Shown: positions 6,561 to 8,755 of the stretch, piece after piece
Position numbering within the stretch: position 1 is the first letter of the stretch
How the letters are laid out: each line of letters starts with the position of its first letter
Assembly: GCA_013698525.1 (NCBI GenBank)
Contig: JACCSM010000456.1
Span: 1-8,755, forward strand
DNA: 8,755 bases
Direction of reading: 5' to 3'
Source: Rubrobacteraceae bacterium
Lineage (GTDB): Bacteria; Actinomycetota; Rubrobacteria; Rubrobacterales; Rubrobacteraceae
Program-made: the position numbers and the translations under genes
The notes under the pieces: model-generated
What the model saw: only the letters and a program-made list of their open reading frames with translations
Database searches by the model: none
Told to the model about the DNA's origin: nothing

Positions 6561-7670
6561 ATGGCAGTAACCGGGGGAGAGAAGAGGGATCCAGAGCCTG
6601 CGGCCAATACCCCCGAAAGCCCGCCGAACCCGGATCAGACGGCGGAGCCTTCCAGCCCGGAGCCCTCCGAGGAGCACGCGAACCCGGAGGTCACGACACC
6701 CGAGCAGGAGGCCAGACGGGAGTCCGAGGAGCGCATAAGGGGACTCCTGGAAGCGTACCAGGAGACGCTTGACACGGTCGAGGATCTCCCTGCGGTGGTC
6801 TGGGTGCCTTGGGATCGCAAAGGACCGGGACGCTACTTCAAAGTTCCCTATCTGCGATTGTTTCTCAAGTACTTCGTCGAGTACCACATCGGCAGGAGCC
6901 TGGATACCCTCAACCGCCGCTTCTACGCGACCGCTGCGCTCTCCAGCGACCCCGACGCCAACTGGTCGAAGCGCGAGGCGGTGAAACTCTATCTTCAGTC
7001 GTTGCCGAGGCCGCCTTATCGGATCCTGATCTTCGCGGCGGTGCTCGCGGCGCTGGTGATAGCGCTTCCTCTGCAGGCATTCGGAAACGTATTTTACGTG
7101 CTCGACCTGGTCGGGGCGATGATGAGGTTCAACGTGAGCTACGTGGACAGAGCATTCGAAGGGAAAGAAATCGGTCCCACAGTGCGGTCTCTAGCCGTTC
7201 TACTGGTCGGGTTGATCGTGGTGGGCGCCCTGCTGACCTCTCCGTTCGGCTTGAAACGCATACTCTTCAACTTGCATCCGTGGACCAAAGAGCGCCTCGA
7301 CTCGACCGCGGCCAGGAGCCACGGTTTCAGGGTCGAAGGACTCTACGCCCTGGAAGACAGCATCTTCGAAGAGGCTGGCATCCGGCATCCAAAGGAAGGG
7401 CGGTGGGACCTCGCCTTCCAAACCTTCTTGCTCTCGCTCCTGCTGGTATTTGGACTCTGCCTGGCGGGTCTGAGCCTCGTTATCTTCATGTCGTGGGACA
7501 TCAATCTCAACGTGGACGCTGGAGGGTCCGCGAACGTCCACCTTACATTGCCGAAGGTGTCCTGGGCCTACTACGCTCTGTTTACCGGGCTTGTGTTCGC
7601 TGCGTTCGTCCTCCTCCTCAGACGACTCCTGACAGCCTGGAAGAAGCGAAGCCGGAACGCGATCGGTTGA
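6561..7670 (+). CDS. Orphan four-helix membrane protein with disordered acidic N-terminus
   Basis: A 369-residue protein of no family I recognise. Residues 1-50 are Pro/Glu/Ser/Thr-rich and should be disordered; 50-75 (QEARRESEERIRGLLEAYQE) is a likely short coiled coil. A compact domain of about 75-153 contains aromatic and basic motifs such as AVVWVPWDRKGPGRYFKVPY. Four hydrophobic helices follow at about 155-175, 210-228, 286-312 and 335-357. The loop between helices 2 and 3 (about 229-285) is large and charged, and the one between 3 and 4 (DINLNVDAGGSANVHLTLP) is polar and beta-like, presumably outside. The basic tail KKRSRNAIG is presumably inside. The start is ATG 6561 because AGAGG lies 5 nt upstream; TTG 6522 is an in-frame alternative adding 13 residues. 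Codon use is G/C-rich and regular, and there is no damage, so expression is likely. Its role is unknown. Confidence 0.8.
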   Translation: MAVTGGEKRDPEPAANTPESPPNPDQTAEPSSPEPSEEHANPEVTTPEQEARRESEERIRGLLEAYQETLDTVEDLPAVVWVPWDRKGPGRYFKVPYLRLFLKYFVEYHIGRSLDTLNRRFYATAALSSDPDANWSKREAVKLYLQSLPRPPYRILIFAAVLAALVIALPLQAFGNVFYVLDLVGAMMRFNVSYVDRAFEGKEIGPTVRSLAVLLVGLIVVGALLTSPFGLKRILFNLHPWTKERLDSTAARSHGFRVEGLYALEDSIFEEAGIRHPKEGRWDLAFQTFLLSLLLVFGLCLAGLSLVIFMSWDINLNVDAGGSANVHLTLPKVSWAYYALFTGLVFAAFVLLLRRLLTAWKKRSRNAIG

Positions 7671-7773
7671 CGCCACCAAGCGCACCTATGTAGTGGTTCT
7701 CTTGAGTCGTCGATAGCCTCTGGGAAGCGGGTATCGTTCGCGGAAGGTAGCGCCGTTAAGTCCGGTGCATTAT

Positions 7774-7863
7774 CTATTTGCGCATCCCCGGTCCGAGGAC
7801 CTTCTTGCGCAGGCGAGTGGACTCCGGCGTGACGTCGACAAGCTCGTCCTCTCCTATGTATTG
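7774..7863 (-). pseudogene. typA: Isolated 3' tail of a typA/bipA-like ribosome-associated GTPase gene
   Basis: On the minus strand, 29 codons read QYIGEDELVDVTPESTRLRK and end KVLGPGMRK before TAG at 7774-7776. This matches the conserved C-terminus of TypA/BipA GTPases (pattern YI..DELVEVTP.SIRLRKR.L), a translation factor of about 600 residues acting on ribosomes under stress. An in-frame TGA lies four codons further upstream, and none of the GTPase, EF-G-like or beta-barrel domains is present in the rest of the window. The piece has no start codon or ribosome site. It is therefore a leftover from a rearrangement or partial duplication, not a gene. Identity is judged by eye from a short but distinctive motif. 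Confidence 0.6.
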
Positions 7864-7921
7864 GGTGCACCGTCAATCGGTGGGGGCCGGATGGTGGTAA
7901 TTGCTACGAACGCCGACCGCT

Positions 7922-8755
7922 CTAGCCAAGAAGCCGCCTATTCGGATGAGGCTTCTTCGTCTTCAAGGCGTACTCCACTGCCTGTTCGAAGGTCATCGCC
8001 CGTCCCTCGGTCCGCACCCTTTCGAAGCGCGCTGCGCCCAGCCGCAAACGTGTATTGGTCATGGCGCGCTCGTACAGGGAAGGATCCGGTTTGTAGTAAG
8101 TGTAGACAGGAACCCTGACGGCCTTCAGTAACCCCTCTGCCGTGCCGAGAAGACGTGCGGAACGCTCTACCTGACCGCGCGTCCCCGCAACCGTCGCCAG
8201 CCCCTCCAGGCAGTAGGCGACGTTCGCCCTATCCCCCATCCGCTCGGAGAGGGTCACCCCTTCCTCAAAGAGCGCTGCGGCATGGTCGTGGTCACCGCGG
8301 CAGAGGGCCACCTGCGCCAGGTTGTAGAGCGTTATGCAGACGGCGGACCTGTCTCCTATCCGGCGGGCCACCGCCAGCCCCTCCTCGAACGTCTCTGTCG
8401 CCAGGCTCACGTCACCACGCATAAGCGCTACCATCCCCAGGCAAGTAGTAGCCCTGGCCACGCCTAAGTCTTCGTTGATCTCCCGGAAGGAGCGCAGGGA
8501 CTCCTCCACGTGGGGCGTGGCCGCCGCATGATCGGTCCTGCTCATCGCCACCACGCCCAAGCCGAAGTGGGCCCAGGCCATCCCGAGCTTGTCCCCCACC
8601 CGCCGGGACAGGTCAAGGCCTTCTTCCGAATACCTCTCGCACCACTCGTAGTCGCCGTAACCGTAAGCCAAAGAGGCGGCAGCCACGAGCGCCTTCGCCC
8701 GCAAAGCTGGCGAAAGGTCGCGGCGCTCCAGCACAGCCTCCATCCATCGTCGTCC
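7922..8755 (-). CDS. C-terminal TPR region of a large regulator, partial (5' end beyond the window)
   Basis: The frame is open to the right edge (277 codons here), so the Met at 8741-8743 is internal and the true start lies outside. Four tetratricopeptide-like repeats follow each other with an exact 40-residue period; their shared cores are EEGLDLSRRVGD, EESLRSFREINED, EEGLAVARRIGD and EEGVTLSERMGD. A typical C-terminal linker follows (SARLLGTAEGLLKAV, LGAARFERVRTEGRAMTFEQ, AVEYAL). Such tails occur in large actinobacterial ATPase regulators (LuxR/MalT-like STAND proteins and adenylate-cyclase-type relatives), where the TPR part senses or binds partners. In LuxR-type members a helix-turn-helix comes right after the EQAVEYAL segment; here the protein stops 13 residues later (KTKKPHPNRRLLG, TAG at 7922-7924). 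Either this subfamily carries its output domain at the N-terminus, or the gene lost its 3' end. Confidence 0.8.
   Translation of the reverse strand, partial: GRRWMEAVLERRDLSPALRAKALVAAASLAYGYGDYEWCERYSEEGLDLSRRVGDKLGMAWAHFGLGVVAMSRTDHAAATPHVEESLRSFREINEDLGVARATTCLGMVALMRGDVSLATETFEEGLAVARRIGDRSAVCITLYNLAQVALCRGDHDHAAALFEEGVTLSERMGDRANVAYCLEGLATVAGTRGQVERSARLLGTAEGLLKAVRVPVYTYYKPDPSLYERAMTNTRLRLGAARFERVRTEGRAMTFEQAVEYALKTKKPHPNRRLLG
7928..7957. repeat. 8-bp inverted repeat at the 3' end of the TPR gene
   Basis: AAGAAGCC (7928-7935) pairs with GGCTTCTT (7950-7957) across a 14-nt loop, overlapping the last codons of the TPR gene. There is no T-run after it on the minus strand, so it is not a good intrinsic terminator; it could still stall or protect the transcript end. 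Confidence 0.3.

Noticed and set aside
6228..6887. Minus-strand open frame of 219 codons
   Set aside because: It covers the R-M remnant, the promoter region and the start of the membrane gene in antisense; no recognisable domain and no ribosome site.
7765..8118. Plus-strand open frame starting MHYLFAHPRSEDLL
   Set aside because: It is the antisense of the typA tail and of the TPR gene; the TPR repeats are clear on the minus strand.
1..8755. CRISPR array, IS element or integrase
   Set aside because: I saw no regularly spaced repeats, no transposase or recombinase motifs, and no terminal inverted repeats flanking a gene.

Overview
The window reads as a high-GC actinobacterial chromosome or large plasmid, most likely Rubrobacter-like. 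The reasons are the strongly G/C-biased third codon positions of the main genes, the tetratricopeptide tail typical of large actinobacterial regulators, and the style of the metal-efflux genes. This placement is an inference from composition and protein flavour, not a database result.

Layout. (1) Positions 2-622 hold the 3' part of a PhnD-type phosphonate/phosphate ABC-transporter binding protein, interrupted by one in-frame amber codon. (2) Positions 735-4073 hold a compact metal-resistance operon on the plus strand: an extended -10 promoter and inverted-repeat operator, a CadC-type ArsR repressor, a P1B-2 Zn/Cd/Pb-exporting ATPase whose start overlaps the repressor stop (ATGA), and a short CDF-like membrane transporter 4 nt further on. 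A classical CzcD-type CDF exporter came next (4114-4500) but has decayed: its start codon is missing, it has a frameshift, and it has internal and 3' deletions. (3) Positions 4500-6430 are visibly richer in A/T and hold debris: a possible frameshifted minus-strand gene, an intact orphan two-helix membrane protein (minus, 4833-5654), about 390 nt with nothing recognisable, and a frameshifted N-terminal fragment of a type IIG-like restriction-modification methylase. (4) Positions 6424-7670 hold a promoter-like site and an orphan four-helix membrane protein with a disordered acidic/proline-rich N-terminus. (5) Positions 7774-7863 (minus) hold the isolated last 29 codons of a typA/bipA-like GTPase gene. 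(6) From 7922 to the right edge (minus) lies the C-terminal TPR region of a large regulator that ends where a LuxR-type helix-turn-helix would be expected.

How it works together. The intact functional unit is the metal operon. The repressor has cysteines at exactly the four positions of the CadC thiolate site (6, 10, 58, 60), so Cd/Pb/Zn should release it from the operator and switch on itself, the ATPase and the CDF-like protein. The rest looks like a junction zone where pieces of unrelated genes have accumulated next to horizontally acquired material. I did not find a clearly new multi-gene system. The most unusual observations are the typA tail, the precise decay path of the CDF gene, the amber-interrupted phnD-like gene, and the two intact orphan membrane proteins inside the debris.
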